Below are positions 35,182 through 47,349 of a DNA stretch of 64,000 bases, one piece after another. Both the position numbers and the translations under genes were made by a program. The notes beneath the pieces are model-generated. The model saw nothing but the letters and a program-made list of their open reading frames with translations, was not told where the DNA came from and did no database searches. The stretch lies in assembly GCA_951828535.1 (NCBI GenBank), contig OX639990.1:2095300-2159299 (forward strand), in the 5' to 3' direction. The stretch is from an uncultured Candidatus Entotheonella sp. (lineage in GTDB: Bacteria > Tectomicrobia > Entotheonellia > Entotheonellales > Entotheonellaceae). Numbering within the stretch: the first letter of the stretch is position 1; every line of letters begins with the position of its first letter.

Positions 35182-36023
35182 GTGAGCGCCGAGCCCAGAT
35201 TCACATTGCCCATCGGTTGACGAAGAGACGCCGGTGCGAATTGCTCGACGTCGCCCGTTCGACCGCCTACTACCGGTCTGAGCCGGTTGCTGAGACCGAT
35301 CTCGCCGCCATGCGGCTCATCGACGAGATCCACCTTCAGCGCCCGTTCTACGGGAGCCGGCGTATCCGCGACGAGTTCGAAACGCGTGGCCAGCGCGTCA
35401 ACCGCAAGCGTGTACAGCGTCTGATGCGCCGCATGGGCCTGCGAGCCCTGTATCCGAGGCGACGCACTAGCCATGCGGGCAAGGGGCACAAGGTGTATCC
35501 GTATCTGCTCGCTGCTCGAACGGTCGAACGCCCCAACGAAGTGTGGGCGGCCGACATCTGCTTTTTGCCGATGGCCAAGGGCTTCATGTACCTGGTGGCG
35601 ATCATGGACTGGCACTCGCGCCGAGTGCTTTCCTGGCGCGTGTCGAATACGCTCGACGCCGGATTCTGTGTCGAAGCACTCGAGGAGGCCTTGCTGCGCT
35701 TCGGCACACCGGTGATCTTCAATACCGACCAAGGTGCCCAGTTCACTTCGCAAGCGTTCACCGGCATGCTCGCGAGCCACGGCATCGACATCAGCATGGA
35801 CGGCAAGGGGCGCTGGTTGGATAACGTGTTCGTCGAGCGGCTGTGGCGCAGTGTGAAATACGAGGATGTGTACCTGCGCGCCTACGAGAGCCCGGCCGAG
35901 CTGCGAGCCGGGCTGGCCCGGTACTTCGAGTTCTACAACTCCCAACGCCGCCATAGCGCGTTGGGCCGACACACCCCGGATGCGGTGTACTACGGTTGGG
36001 CGCCCCCCGAAATGGCAGCCTGA
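35178..36023 (+). CDS. IS3-family transposase OrfB (DDE integrase core)
   Basis: A 281-residue catalytic transposase subunit. The N-terminal HTH_21 region contains YGSRRIRDEFETRG. The DDE triad is seen as Asp in VWAADICFLP, Asp in FNTDQGAQF and Glu in DNVFVERLWRSVKYE. Full length, no frameshift or stop, so the element may be active. Confidence 0.92.
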   Translation: MSERRAQIHIAHRLTKRRRCELLDVARSTAYYRSEPVAETDLAAMRLIDEIHLQRPFYGSRRIRDEFETRGQRVNRKRVQRLMRRMGLRALYPRRRTSHAGKGHKVYPYLLAARTVERPNEVWAADICFLPMAKGFMYLVAIMDWHSRRVLSWRVSNTLDAGFCVEALEEALLRFGTPVIFNTDQGAQFTSQAFTGMLASHGIDISMDGKGRWLDNVFVERLWRSVKYEDVYLRAYESPAELRAGLARYFEFYNSQRRHSALGRHTPDAVYYGWAPPEMAA

Positions 36024-36052
36024 TCACCGCAGAAGATCCCACTTAAGGAGCT

Positions 36053-36081
36053 GTCCAACATCTGGGGTCCACTTCTATAAT
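36053..36081 (+). promoter_or_regulatory. Perfect -10 box just outside the IS right end
   Basis: TATAAT lies at 36076-36081, five bases beyond the IS end and about 50 bases before the start of the STAND gene. A poor -35-like sequence lies within the IS end near 36052-36058. The IS may thus contribute part of the promoter for the following gene. Confidence 0.35.
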
Positions 36082-36131
36082 CTTCAGCTGTACACGTCAT
36101 TCTAGGTCTACAAGATTTGCAGGGGGATTCC

Positions 36132-39100
36132 ATGGACATTAATTTCCGGTTGATTGCTCCTCGCTGCGGTAGTCAGCGAGAGGGTTTTGAAGAACTTTGC
36201 TGCCAACTCGCCAGTCGTACAGTCCCTGAAGGGTCATCCTTTACACGGTTACACGGTGCTGGCGGTGATGGAGGGATCGAATGCTTCGCCGATCTTCGGG
36301 ACGGCAGTCGAATAGGCTGGCAAGCAAAATATGTTTTCGACGTGGATTCACTTTTGAAACAGGCTACACAGTCCCTCCAGACAGCCCTCAGCATTCACCC
36401 TACCCTGACGCGGTACGTGCTTTGTTTCCCATTTGATATGACAGGGCCAACAGGACGACGCGGTAAGAGCGGCACTGAAAAATTTGAAAGGTGGCGCAAG
36501 GAGCAAATATCCAACGCACCAACGCCTAATTTGACTATCGAGACTTGGCCAGCGTTCAATCTCCGTGAATTGTTGCTGAGCCACGATGTATCAGGGGGCA
36601 TCCGCCAATTTTTCTTTGATCATACCGTTTTGAACCCCGAACGGTTTTCCAAGCATCTCAAATCCGCGAAAGAAATTGCCGGTCCAAGATACACTGCCGA
36701 ATTGAATGTCGAGACAGACCTGTGGAAATGGTTTGCTGCTTTCGGGCGGACGACAGCATGGTCCAGGGAGTTCCAAAACAGAATCCGCGTATGCCGGAAA
36801 ACACACGAACGTATTGTCTCCGCCCTCAATAAATCGGGTCCCGATCCTATGTCACCAGCATGGCCCGATGGATTACGTCCTGATTCGCAGAAAATAGTGG
36901 ACGAAATAGGGAATTTTTTTGACGAATGCGAACAGCTCATCACGGTTGACGACACCAAGTCATACAAGAGTCGCGTTAGTAAACTAGAAGAAATTCTGCC
37001 CGGCATCGCGCATCTCGAATCGCAACTGATCGATGATCTTGCAACCCAGAAGCCGGACGGGTTTACTGATTCGCCCGGTTTTCGGCAGTTCACGGCTGAA
37101 TACATGGGTTCTTTCCCCGCGGCCAATCTTGATGATACACGGGAGTTAATCGGGGCACTCCGAGACTTGCATGACTGGCTTCGGTCTCCTTCCTGTTCAC
37201 TCTCATGCGAGCGGGCATTCGTGCTTTCGGGTGTCGCAGGGTCGGGAAAGACTCACGGAGTATGCGACACCGCGAATTCCCGCCTCAGGGAATCCTTCCT
37301 TACATGCGTAGTTTTCGGACATCAGTTTGGTGGTGAGCCGGACCCATGGACGCGGCTGTTGGAGACACTTGGTCTGCCGGTAACGCTTGGAAGGGACGGC
37401 CTCCTGGACATGTTAGACGCTGCGGCTGAAGCATCTGGGCACCCACTCATTCTCTTCATTGATGCGATAAACGAAACCCGCCCTTTGCGGTATTGGCGCG
37501 ACCAATTGCAGGCCGTCATACATGCCATTCGACGGAGACCACATCTGCGCCTTTGTATTGCTTGCAGAACTTCGTTTACGCCTTATTGTCTCCCGGATGG
37601 TCATAAATTACCGATTGTAGAGCACGCTGGATTTTCAGGTATAGAACGCGATGCTTGCCGGGCGTTTTGTGAATTCTACGGGCTTGAACCCCCAATCACT
37701 CCCTACCTCCAACCGGAGTTGTCTAACCCCCTTTATTTGCGCTTGGCATGTGAAACGTTCAGCTCTCGTGGTCTTCATCGGTTGCCTGTAGGGTGGCAAA
37801 GTTTCTCCCCTACAGTTCGTGCGTACCTGGAAGAAAAAGAACGGCAGTTCGCTGTGGAGCATGAGACCGGCACTGGAAGCAATATCGTAGGAAGCTGCCT
37901 CAGGGCGGTTGCACGAGCAATCGCTGATTCTGGTGAAACGGCGCTGTCGTGGTCGAAGGCGGAAAGAGTGATAACAACCGCTCGGCCGCAAGTCAGTAAC
38001 TTGCCGGTTCTGGAATGGCTTATCCGAAATGACCTGATAATTTCGGACATGCCGGCTTCTGCGAGAATGCTGGAATTAGAGGAGATTGTACGCCCCGGGT
38101 TCGAACGCCTGGGGGATTTCCTCGTCGCCTCCGAGTTGTTGGACAGGTGCAAGCCGACAGGTCTCAAGGTTTCGTTCCAAGAAGGTGGAGTGCTCCACGC
38201 CCTGGTGAAGGACTCGGAATCACTTGGTCAGAACGATGGTGTCCTTGCAGCACTTTCCATTCTTATTCCGGAACAGAATCCTGGGTTAGAACTCCGGGAT
38301 CTTGTAATTGATGACACCGCCCGCGAATCATTAATGCGAACTACGGTTAAGTCATTTCCCTCAAGAGACCCTGAAACCTTTACTGTCGCGTCAGAGGCTG
38401 TGATTCGAGAGGCACTGGGACAGAAAGGGCTCTCTTTTGATGCCATGGACGCGGTGTTGGCTTCATCTTGGCAACCGTCGGCTATTGATGGAATTTGGCT
38501 GCATAAACTCTTGGGCCATGAAGCCATGGCTAAGCGAGACGCTTACTGGTGTAGTTATCTTCACGACCGGTTTGAACATCGGGGAACTGTCTACCGCCTG
38601 ATAGAGGCCGCCGTTGAACTGCGGCTCGACCAATTGGAACCAGAGGTGGCGGAGCGTTGGGCTACCATCCTTCTGTGGTTCACCGCCGCTGCCGACCGGC
38701 GGGTTAAGGATAAGGCAACACGGGCTGCGACGGCCGTGATGGCTGCCCATCCGAAGGTCATGGGTAAGGTGTTGGCTCGGCTACTCGGGACTGACGACGA
38801 CGAAGTCCGATATCGGTTACTGCTGAGTTGCTATGGAGCTTTGATGCTTTCTCGAGACACCGAGGAATGCCGATTCATCGCGGGAACACTGCAATGGGCA
38901 TTCCAGCATGACCCGAGTTCCTTCAACAACGCGATGCTGCGCGACGGCATCAGATGTCTTTGCGAATTGGCCAGAACAATTGACCTTTTATCCAAGGATA
39001 TCGACTCCGAACTGACTATGAATCAGACAGATTCTCCCTGGCCCCTAAACATGCCGCCTGACGACAAAGTAGAGCGCTGGGGAAGATCATTGCACTTCCA

Positions 39101-40319
39101 ACCTGACGAATTTGCTAGTGATTTCTTCAAATATTCGATGTTTTGCATGCGTCCTTGGGAGCAGGGGATTCCCAAAATCGATATGGCCAAATGGATGATA
39201 GGGCAAATAGCAACAGTACTCGGCTACGAGGACTCCGATTCCGATTGTGAAATTTATGACAGATCCATGCTTGGGAAATATGGTGGAGGGCGCGCCAAGC
39301 CGGTGTGGGCGGAGAGGATTGGTAAGAAGTATCAATGGATATCCATGTATCAATTGGCGTCTAGGCTGCATGATCATGTGGAACGAAAAAGAGAAGACTG
39401 GGAGCCACAGCCCTTACGAACGCCGCTAATCCTGTTGCAGGGACGCCAGTTGGATCCGACGTTGCCGCCGAAAACTGTTGGCGGTGATAGAGATTCGAAC
39501 TCGTGGTGGATAGGATCTGCAGCAGACCTGGACTTGAGCCATACCCTTTCCGATACCGAATGGGTCAAAACCCAGGATGCTATTCCAGAACTGGAAGATC
39601 TCCTATCGGTCATCAGTCGTGACGGGCAAAATTGGCGTCCGCTCGTCTCCTACCCAGAATGGACAGAGCCGCACGACGATGCGGTCTTTGGCACTCCATA
39701 CCGACAAGTATGGATACAATTGCGAAGTTATCTCGTTCAACAACAAGAATTGGACACCATATTTGAGACGCTGCAAGGGGCTAATTTTTTTGGCAGATGG
39801 ATGCCGGAAGGCGCTTCGTGGCTGTATGGATTCGCGGGCGAATATCCGTGGGCGACTCCGTTCAATACGGAGCCAGAAGAGTGGCACATTGGACCCGCCG
39901 AACATGAGCTGCCGGCCACCCTTGTACCCTGTTGGAACGAACTGGTGGCAGAATGGGAATACGACGCATCTCTCCCTCATTTCTTTCACATGGCTGTTCC
40001 CGCTCGGATATTTTTCTCTCCAGGGGACTTGTGGTGGGATGGAAGAGACGGCTACCGGCTTGTAGGCGGAAGGACGGTCTTTAGGGATCCGTCTATTGTG
40101 GCGTCCGGTCCGAGTTCGCTTTTGGCAGACTCAATTGAGCTTCAGGCACGTCTGGATAAGTTGGGTTTGGGGCTTGTCTGGACGCTACTTGGCGAGAAAT
40201 GGATTCTGGGCGACCGGTCTGATGAGCCAACGCCGAGGCGAACCTTCAGCCAAGTCGCCTATCTAAACGAAGATAGCTCACTGAGTATTGGGGAACGGGT
40301 ATTCTTTGAAGACGCCTGA
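36132..40319 (+). CDS. Avs-like STAND NTPase with N-terminal PD-(D/E)XK-type nuclease domain
   Basis: A 1395-residue protein. Residues about 15-130 look like an Mrr/Cap4-type nuclease: Asp46 and Glu50 in GAGGDGGIE, then Gln64-Ala-Lys66 in GWQAKYVF, the QxK variant of the active site. Residues about 335-650 are a P-loop STAND NTPase with Walker A GVAGSGKT (367-374) and Walker B LFIDAINE (Asp444, Glu448). The rest is helical repeat-like (for example DRRVKDKATRAATAVMAA), ending in a Trp-rich region. This nuclease-STAND-repeat order matches Avs-type anti-phage sensors, in which the repeats detect a phage protein. I cannot place it in a known Avs type. GC is clearly lower than the flanks and it follows an IS, both signs of transfer. 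AGGGGG precedes the ATG. Confidence 0.75.
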   Translation: MDINFRLIAPRCGSQREGFEELCCQLASRTVPEGSSFTRLHGAGGDGGIECFADLRDGSRIGWQAKYVFDVDSLLKQATQSLQTALSIHPTLTRYVLCFPFDMTGPTGRRGKSGTEKFERWRKEQISNAPTPNLTIETWPAFNLRELLLSHDVSGGIRQFFFDHTVLNPERFSKHLKSAKEIAGPRYTAELNVETDLWKWFAAFGRTTAWSREFQNRIRVCRKTHERIVSALNKSGPDPMSPAWPDGLRPDSQKIVDEIGNFFDECEQLITVDDTKSYKSRVSKLEEILPGIAHLESQLIDDLATQKPDGFTDSPGFRQFTAEYMGSFPAANLDDTRELIGALRDLHDWLRSPSCSLSCERAFVLSGVAGSGKTHGVCDTANSRLRESFLTCVVFGHQFGGEPDPWTRLLETLGLPVTLGRDGLLDMLDAAAEASGHPLILFIDAINETRPLRYWRDQLQAVIHAIRRRPHLRLCIACRTSFTPYCLPDGHKLPIVEHAGFSGIERDACRAFCEFYGLEPPITPYLQPELSNPLYLRLACETFSSRGLHRLPVGWQSFSPTVRAYLEEKERQFAVEHETGTGSNIVGSCLRAVARAIADSGETALSWSKAERVITTARPQVSNLPVLEWLIRNDLIISDMPASARMLELEEIVRPGFERLGDFLVASELLDRCKPTGLKVSFQEGGVLHALVKDSESLGQNDGVLAALSILIPEQNPGLELRDLVIDDTARESLMRTTVKSFPSRDPETFTVASEAVIREALGQKGLSFDAMDAVLASSWQPSAIDGIWLHKLLGHEAMAKRDAYWCSYLHDRFEHRGTVYRLIEAAVELRLDQLEPEVAERWATILLWFTAAADRRVKDKATRAATAVMAAHPKVMGKVLARLLGTDDDEVRYRLLLSCYGALMLSRDTEECRFIAGTLQWAFQHDPSSFNNAMLRDGIRCLCELARTIDLLSKDIDSELTMNQTDSPWPLNMPPDDKVERWGRSLHFQPDEFASDFFKYSMFCMRPWEQGIPKIDMAKWMIGQIATVLGYEDSDSDCEIYDRSMLGKYGGGRAKPVWAERIGKKYQWISMYQLASRLHDHVERKREDWEPQPLRTPLILLQGRQLDPTLPPKTVGGDRDSNSWWIGSAADLDLSHTLSDTEWVKTQDAIPELEDLLSVISRDGQNWRPLVSYPEWTEPHDDAVFGTPYRQVWIQLRSYLVQQQELDTIFETLQGANFFGRWMPEGASWLYGFAGEYPWATPFNTEPEEWHIGPAEHELPATLVPCWNELVAEWEYDASLPHFFHMAVPARIFFSPGDLWWDGRDGYRLVGGRTVFRDPSIVASGPSSLLADSIELQARLDKLGLGLVWTLLGEKWILGDRSDEPTPRRTFSQVAYLNEDSSLSIGERVFFEDA

Positions 40320-40765
40320 ACCGTAAGTTTTCCCGTCAATTTACATATCCAAGGTAGATGGTGCAGAGCACGTCGGCCGACAAAGAAATCGGCGCGATGG
40401 GCAATTTACGCGGCATGGAGTGACACTCCAAATGTACTCCACGCCGCTTCTGTTTCGGATTATCGGGCAGGGTGGGGCTGACTTGAAGGCGCCGCTAACC
40501 AAGGCGTGGTTGCATGGAACCTCGGCGCCAGAACCTCACGGCACCATGGAACCCACTGAGCCTTCGACCTCAGAGCTTACCGACTTGTCGCCCAGCTTCG
40601 TTACGGTGAGGTGCTCGACGTAAACCTTCACAAAAATAAGCGAAATCCAAGGCAAGGTTTGGGAGATTCGCAACAAAAAAGCTCGCCACGCTCAGCGATT
40701 TTGTCTGTGAGATCCGTAAACCACTTTGTCCACAAGTAGATTTCACCCATGCTTGTACGCCTTCT
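40320..40765. other. Intergenic stretch after the STAND gene
   Basis: 446 bases without a supported gene. Short frames on both strands (67-68 codons) show no recognisable protein. The composition is mixed and lower in GC than the next genes, so it may be the far edge of the transferred segment. Confidence 0.4.
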
Positions 40766-42910
<2,145 letters not shown>

Positions 42911-42946
42911 CGTAAATCCTTCATCGTAAGGCCGTGCGGTGATGCG

Positions 42947-43537
42947 TCAGTTGTCGGATAACGGCGCCCGCACCAAGCGCGCCCGCGCCAGACGCCACAA
43001 AGGCGGTAGACAGAGGTAAGCGGCGCAAAGCACGTCCAGCGTCAATTCGAAAACGGCGAATTGGGTGCCGTAATGGCGGCTGTCCCAATAGCTGACGGGG
43101 CTTTCAAAGCGTATCGTCCACTCGAAGGGGAAGAGCAGCAACGGGCCGTCATCGACGTGTGTCAGCACGTCAACGATGCTATGCAGCAGGCACGCTGCCA
43201 GGAACCAGCGCAACCAGCGCCGCGGGGTTTCCCACAGCCCCCGGAGGCGCCACAGCAGGAGCAGGGCGATGAGCAGCACGGTCGGGGAGTGCAGCAGATT
43301 GTGGGCGGCGATCCAGAACGGGTTGTGAAAATACAGGGTGTCGAACAGGTGGCGCCACGTCGCCTCGGCGCTCCAGCCGAGCAGATAGCGGAAGTGGAGG
43401 GCGCCGCCGAGGGACAGCAGGTACAGCGCGATGTCGGGCGCCACCGAGCCCAGCAGGCAGGCGCTGGCGGGCGGTGGCGGGCGCTTCCAGGCGCGGCGCA
43501 GGGCGGCGGTCATCAGAAAATGCGACGGCGTGTTCAT
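42947..43537 (-). CDS. YdjM/DUF457-like membrane protein (putative metal-dependent hydrolase)
   Basis: A 196-residue membrane protein with four hydrophobic segments. It begins MNTPSHFLMTAAL, and histidines and aspartates typical of the family occur in SVAPDIALYL, HNLLHSPT and LLHSIVDVLTHVDDGP. These would lie at the membrane surface and could bind metal. The cellular role of the family is not well defined. It is upstream of ispG on the same strand. Confidence 0.7.
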   Translation of the reverse strand: MNTPSHFLMTAALRRAWKRPPPPASACLLGSVAPDIALYLLSLGGALHFRYLLGWSAEATWRHLFDTLYFHNPFWIAAHNLLHSPTVLLIALLLLWRLRGLWETPRRWLRWFLAACLLHSIVDVLTHVDDGPLLLFPFEWTIRFESPVSYWDSRHYGTQFAVFELTLDVLCAAYLCLPPLWRLARARLVRAPLSDN

Positions 43538-43949
43538 CGTGCTATCCCGGCTCCTGCCCCTTCTTCAGCCACTCCCCGCCGTTCACCACCAAGTTCCATC
43601 CCCCGGCGCAGGTGATGCACCTTATCAGGTAACGAGCAGCGGGGAAGCACCAGGAGCGTATAAGCCGGTTAACCAAGCGTTAAGAACGCTAACCAGCGTT
43701 TTGCGCCCGGACCCTTTCCTGATCGGATTGTACAGCATCGCGAACGATTTCTATCAGCTACACGACATCCCTCACATGCCCAGGCAGGCGTCCCGATTTA
43801 TCCAAGTCGGGATTTGGGAGGTAGGATTGGAAACGGCGTGGGTTCGAGGGCATTCGGGAGTGGGAATTGAGGCGGGATCGCGGCGGAAAGCGACTTCTCA
43901 AGGGGTCGCATCACCACCAGGGGCGTCCGATATTTTTGTATGTGTTGGC
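43538..43949. other. Intergenic stretch
   Basis: 412 bases in which no gene is supported. Plus-strand frames here are antisense extensions of neighbouring genes. The near-direct GCGTTAAGAACGC and CTAACCAGCG run near 43677-43700 may form a weak hairpin. Confidence 0.35.
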
Positions 43950-44222
43950 TTAGCATCTCCAGCGCACCTTTGTTGCTGGTACCCGTTCACCAAGCCGTAC
44001 AGGGTCACCGCGCAGAGCATCGATTGAATCGGTCATGCGGTCCATACGTTGGTCAACGGCATCAAAGCGCTGGTTCGTGCTCTGAATCAGATCGTCGAAG
44101 CGCTGGTTCATGGCCGCGAACTTGGTGTCGATCCTGGCATTCACCACGCTGAACAGTAAAGTTGACACTGCAGCAATAGCAAGCAACCCCGTGCCGTTCT
44201 CTTTGACCCATGCCCACATCAT
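43950..44222 (-). CDS. Small membrane-anchored coiled-coil protein
   Basis: A 90-residue protein with one N-terminal membrane segment (LLAIAAVSTLLFSVV) and a coiled coil of heptads: AAMNQRFDDLIQSTNQRFDA, then VDQRMDRMTDSIDAL. This is the DUF1640-like or phage-tail-like short coiled-coil pattern. The start is taken after AGAGGA. The other small coiled-coil gene at 57436-57795 has the same NQRF/VDQR style of heptads but the membrane span at the opposite end. Confidence 0.6.
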   Translation of the reverse strand: MMWAWVKENGTGLLAIAAVSTLLFSVVNARIDTKFAAMNQRFDDLIQSTNQRFDAVDQRMDRMTDSIDALRGDPVRLGERVPATKVRWRC

Positions 44223-44426
44223 GTATCCTCTAGGCATCTCCCACAGGCCCACGACTCGATAACGCACTGCATCGTACTCGCAAGTCGCCGCATTTTACCA
44301 GGAGGAAATCTGGCGCCGCCGAACCGGGGGCGGGCGTGTTGCCCGGCTGGGAGGGGTGCGATATGATCCGGCGGGCTTCATGAAGGTCCTGGGAACACGT
44401 TGCAAACCACACGGCTGGGAGACGAG

Positions 44427-45389
44427 ATGGTGAATTACCTCGTAACGGGCGGAACGGGTTTCGTGGGCGCCTACGCGGTGAAGGCGCTGGTCGAGGCGGG
44501 CCACCGGGTGACGGTGTTCGATCTGATGCTGAACCGGGAGTACTTGGCCGACGTGCTTGGCGGCCCGGCGGCCGACGAGGTGCAGATGATCAGCGGCGAC
44601 GTGACCGACCTGCCGGCCGTGTTGCGGGCCATGGGAAGCGCGCAGGCGCAGCGGGTCGTGCATCTGGCGGCCACGCTAAGCGTCAGCAGCGAGGTTAATC
44701 CCCTACGCACGCTGAAGGTTAATTGCGAGGGCACGCTGAACGTCTTCGAAGCGGCGCTGGCACTGGGCGTCAGCAAGGTCGTGTGGGCCAGTTCGGTGGC
44801 CGTGTTCGGCATATCCGGGGAGCGCGAGGGGTTCATCGAGAACAACGCCCACCACGAGCCGACCGGCCTCTACGGCGCCGTCAAGTCGTTCAACGAGAGC
44901 CTCGGCATGCACTACAAGAACCAGCGCGGCCTCGACAACATCGGCCTGCGCTTCACCGTCGTTTACGGCTACGGCAAGGCATTAACCATGGCGCGCGGCA
45001 CGGGCGCCGATTTCGTGACCGAGTTGCTGGAAAAGCCGGCCATCGGCGAACCCGGTGTGATCCGCAACGGCGACGACGCGCCGGATTTCCTGTACGCCGA
45101 AGACGTGGGCCGCGCCATCCACTTGGCCACCGAGGCGCCGCCGTGCCCGCTGTCAGGCCTCACCATCTGCGGCACCACCGGATCGATGCGAGACGCCGTG
45201 GCGTTCGTCAAACGGCTGCTGCCCGACGCCGACCTGCGGGTCGAGGACGGTCACACGATCGGCGCCATGAACTACGACCCCTCGGTGACCGAGACCGCCA
45301 TTGGCTACAGCCCGCAATTCACCATGGAAGAGGGCTTCCGGGCCACTATCAACGCCATGCGCAAAAAGCACGGCCTGCCACCGGTCTAA
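44427..45389 (+). CDS. NAD-dependent epimerase/dehydratase
   Basis: A 320-residue extended SDR. The start YLVTGGTGFVGAYAVKAL binds NAD, and the catalytic set is visible as Ser in VWASSVAVFG and Tyr and Lys in LYGAVKSFNE. It acts on a nucleotide-sugar or another hydroxyl-bearing substrate. A TTG 9 codons upstream is possible; the ATG with GGGAG upstream is preferred. It precedes uup by 58 bases. Confidence 0.88.
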   Translation: MVNYLVTGGTGFVGAYAVKALVEAGHRVTVFDLMLNREYLADVLGGPAADEVQMISGDVTDLPAVLRAMGSAQAQRVVHLAATLSVSSEVNPLRTLKVNCEGTLNVFEAALALGVSKVVWASSVAVFGISGEREGFIENNAHHEPTGLYGAVKSFNESLGMHYKNQRGLDNIGLRFTVVYGYGKALTMARGTGADFVTELLEKPAIGEPGVIRNGDDAPDFLYAEDVGRAIHLATEAPPCPLSGLTICGTTGSMRDAVAFVKRLLPDADLRVEDGHTIGAMNYDPSVTETAIGYSPQFTMEEGFRATINAMRKKHGLPPV

Positions 45390-45447
45390 CCCGGGCCGGC
45401 GCAGGGCGGATTCAATCTCTCGCACGCATTTCATGAATTGAGACACG

Positions 45448-47349
45448 ATGGCAGTTTTTGCCCTTGAACAAGTGTCGTTGGCCTTTGACCGCGTGCCGTT
45501 GCTGGACGAGGCGGCGCTGCAAGTCGAATCCGGTGAGCGGCTCGCCTTGGTGGGACGCAACGGCAGCGGTAAATCCACGCTCCTCAAGCTGCTGGCCGGC
45601 GATTTGCTGCCCGATGCCGGCACGGTGCACCGCGCCCACGCGCTGCGCTTGGCGCTCGTGCCGCAGGAGCCGATATTCGACCCCGACCGCACCGTCGAGC
45701 AGGCGCTCACCAGTGCCCTGGGCGCGGTGGGCGGGGTCGTCGCCGATTATCACCACACCACTACCCAACTGACCGTCGCGCAGGGCGCCAAGGCCGCGGC
45801 GTTGATGAGGCATCTGCACACCCTGCAGACGGAACTGGAGCGCCAGGACGGCTGGCGCCTGCACACGCAGGTGGAGACCGTGCTGTCGCGACTGCAACTC
45901 GACCCCGCGGCACGGGTTGGCGCGCTTTCCAGCGGCTGGCAGCGCCGGGTGGCCCTGGCACAGGCCCTGGTCGGCGATCCTGAGCTGCTGCTCCTGGACG
46001 AACCGACCAATCATCTCGACATCGGCTCCATCGAATGGCTCGAATCCTACCTGCTGAGCTTCCCCGGCACGCTCGTCTTCGTCACCCACGACCGCGTCTT
46101 CCTCGACCGCCTGGCCACCGGCATCGTCGAGTTGGACCGCGGGCGGCTGCGGCGCTTCCACGCCAACTGGGCAGCCTACCGCGAGCACAAAAACGCCCTG
46201 TTGACCGTTGAGGACACCGAAGCCGCGCAGTTCGACAAGCGCTTGGCGGAGGAAGAAGTCTGGATACGCCAAGGCGTGCGCGCCCGCCGCACTCGTAATG
46301 AGGGCCGGGTGCGCCGCCTGCTGGCCATGCGCGAAGAACGGCGTGCGCGCCGCGAGGTGGCGGGGCAGGTCAGTTTCACCCTGAGCAGCGGCGCGCGCTC
46401 CGGCCAGATGGTCGTCGAGGCCGAGGGCATCAGCAAAACTTTCGACGGCCATGGGGTGCTGCGCGATTTCTCGGCCCGCATCATGCGCGGCGACCGCATC
46501 GGCCTGGTCGGGCCGAACGGCATCGGCAAATCAACGCTGATCAAAATCCTCATGGGCGAGTTGCTGCCGGACACCGGACGCCTGCGCTTCGGCACCAAGC
46601 TGTCAAAGGTCTATTTCGATCAGCAGCGCGCCCAGTTGGACCCCGAGGCCACCCTGTGGGAAACCCTCTGCCCGCACGGTGGCGATCAGGTCATGGTGGC
46701 CGGCAAACCCCATCACGTGGTCAGTTATCTGGCGGATTTCCTGTTCCCGCGCCAGAGCATCCGGGCGCCGGTCAAGACCCTGTCCGGCGGCGAGCGCAAC
46801 CGCCTGCTGCTGGCGCGGCTGTTCACGCAACCGGCCAATCTCCTGGTCCTGGATGAGCCGACGAACGACCTCGACACGGAAACGCTGGAACTGTTGGAGG
46901 GATTGCTGGCGGAGTACGACGGCACCCTGCTGCTGGCGTCCCACGACCGCGCCTTTCTGGACGGCGTGGTGACGTCGATATATGCCTTCGAGGGCAAGGG
47001 CCGGGTGCGGGAGTATGTCGGGGGATACAGCGATTGGCAGCAGGCGTTACAGGCGCCGCCCGCGGCCAAACGGCGTCCTGCGACGGCCTCAACCAGGCAG
47101 CCTCGGCGGCGGGGGCTGACCTACAAGGAACAACGCCAGCTCGAAGGTCTGCCGGAATCCATCGAGACCCTGGAAAACGAACAGATGGCCCTGCACGCCC
47201 AGCTTGAGGACACCCAGCTTTTCCAGAAGGATCCCGCGACGTTCCAGGCCATTATGGAGCGGCTGACGGCCCTGGACGGCGAGCGCGACGCCGCCTATGC
47301 CCGCTGGGACGAGTTGGAGCAGCGACAGGCTGCCACCCAGGATGTGTAG
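45448..47349 (+). CDS. uup: ABC-F ATPase, Uup type
   Basis: A 633-residue soluble protein with two ABC cassettes: Walker A GRNGSGKST and GPNGIGKST, signature LSSGWQRRVALAQ and LSGGERNRLLLAR, and Walker B LLLLDEPTNHLD and LLVLDEPTNDLD. A linker with many Arg and a C-terminal coiled coil (about residues 560-633) fit Uup, which acts on ribosomes or in DNA-junction processing. The stop TAG lies in a palindromic repeat. Confidence 0.92.
   Translation: MAVFALEQVSLAFDRVPLLDEAALQVESGERLALVGRNGSGKSTLLKLLAGDLLPDAGTVHRAHALRLALVPQEPIFDPDRTVEQALTSALGAVGGVVADYHHTTTQLTVAQGAKAAALMRHLHTLQTELERQDGWRLHTQVETVLSRLQLDPAARVGALSSGWQRRVALAQALVGDPELLLLDEPTNHLDIGSIEWLESYLLSFPGTLVFVTHDRVFLDRLATGIVELDRGRLRRFHANWAAYREHKNALLTVEDTEAAQFDKRLAEEEVWIRQGVRARRTRNEGRVRRLLAMREERRARREVAGQVSFTLSSGARSGQMVVEAEGISKTFDGHGVLRDFSARIMRGDRIGLVGPNGIGKSTLIKILMGELLPDTGRLRFGTKLSKVYFDQQRAQLDPEATLWETLCPHGGDQVMVAGKPHHVVSYLADFLFPRQSIRAPVKTLSGGERNRLLLARLFTQPANLLVLDEPTNDLDTETLELLEGLLAEYDGTLLLASHDRAFLDGVVTSIYAFEGKGRVREYVGGYSDWQQALQAPPAAKRRPATASTRQPRRRGLTYKEQRQLEGLPESIETLENEQMALHAQLEDTQLFQKDPATFQAIMERLTALDGERDAAYARWDELEQRQAATQDV

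Larger units (their letters stand above)
34811..36071 (+). mobile_element. IS3-family insertion sequence (1261 bp)
   Basis: Two transposase frames are bounded by imperfect inverted repeats. Left end starts TGGACCCCA at 34811 and right end finishes TGGGGTCCA at 36071; a second matching block, ATCTTCTGCGGT, lies further in on both sides. Length fits IS3-family elements. I see no clear target-site duplication next to the ends, so the element may have rearranged or lost it. Confidence 0.85.

Noticed and set aside
34804-36078. Target-site duplication flanking the IS
   Set aside because: The bases just outside the two ends do not match for 3-5 positions, so none is reported.
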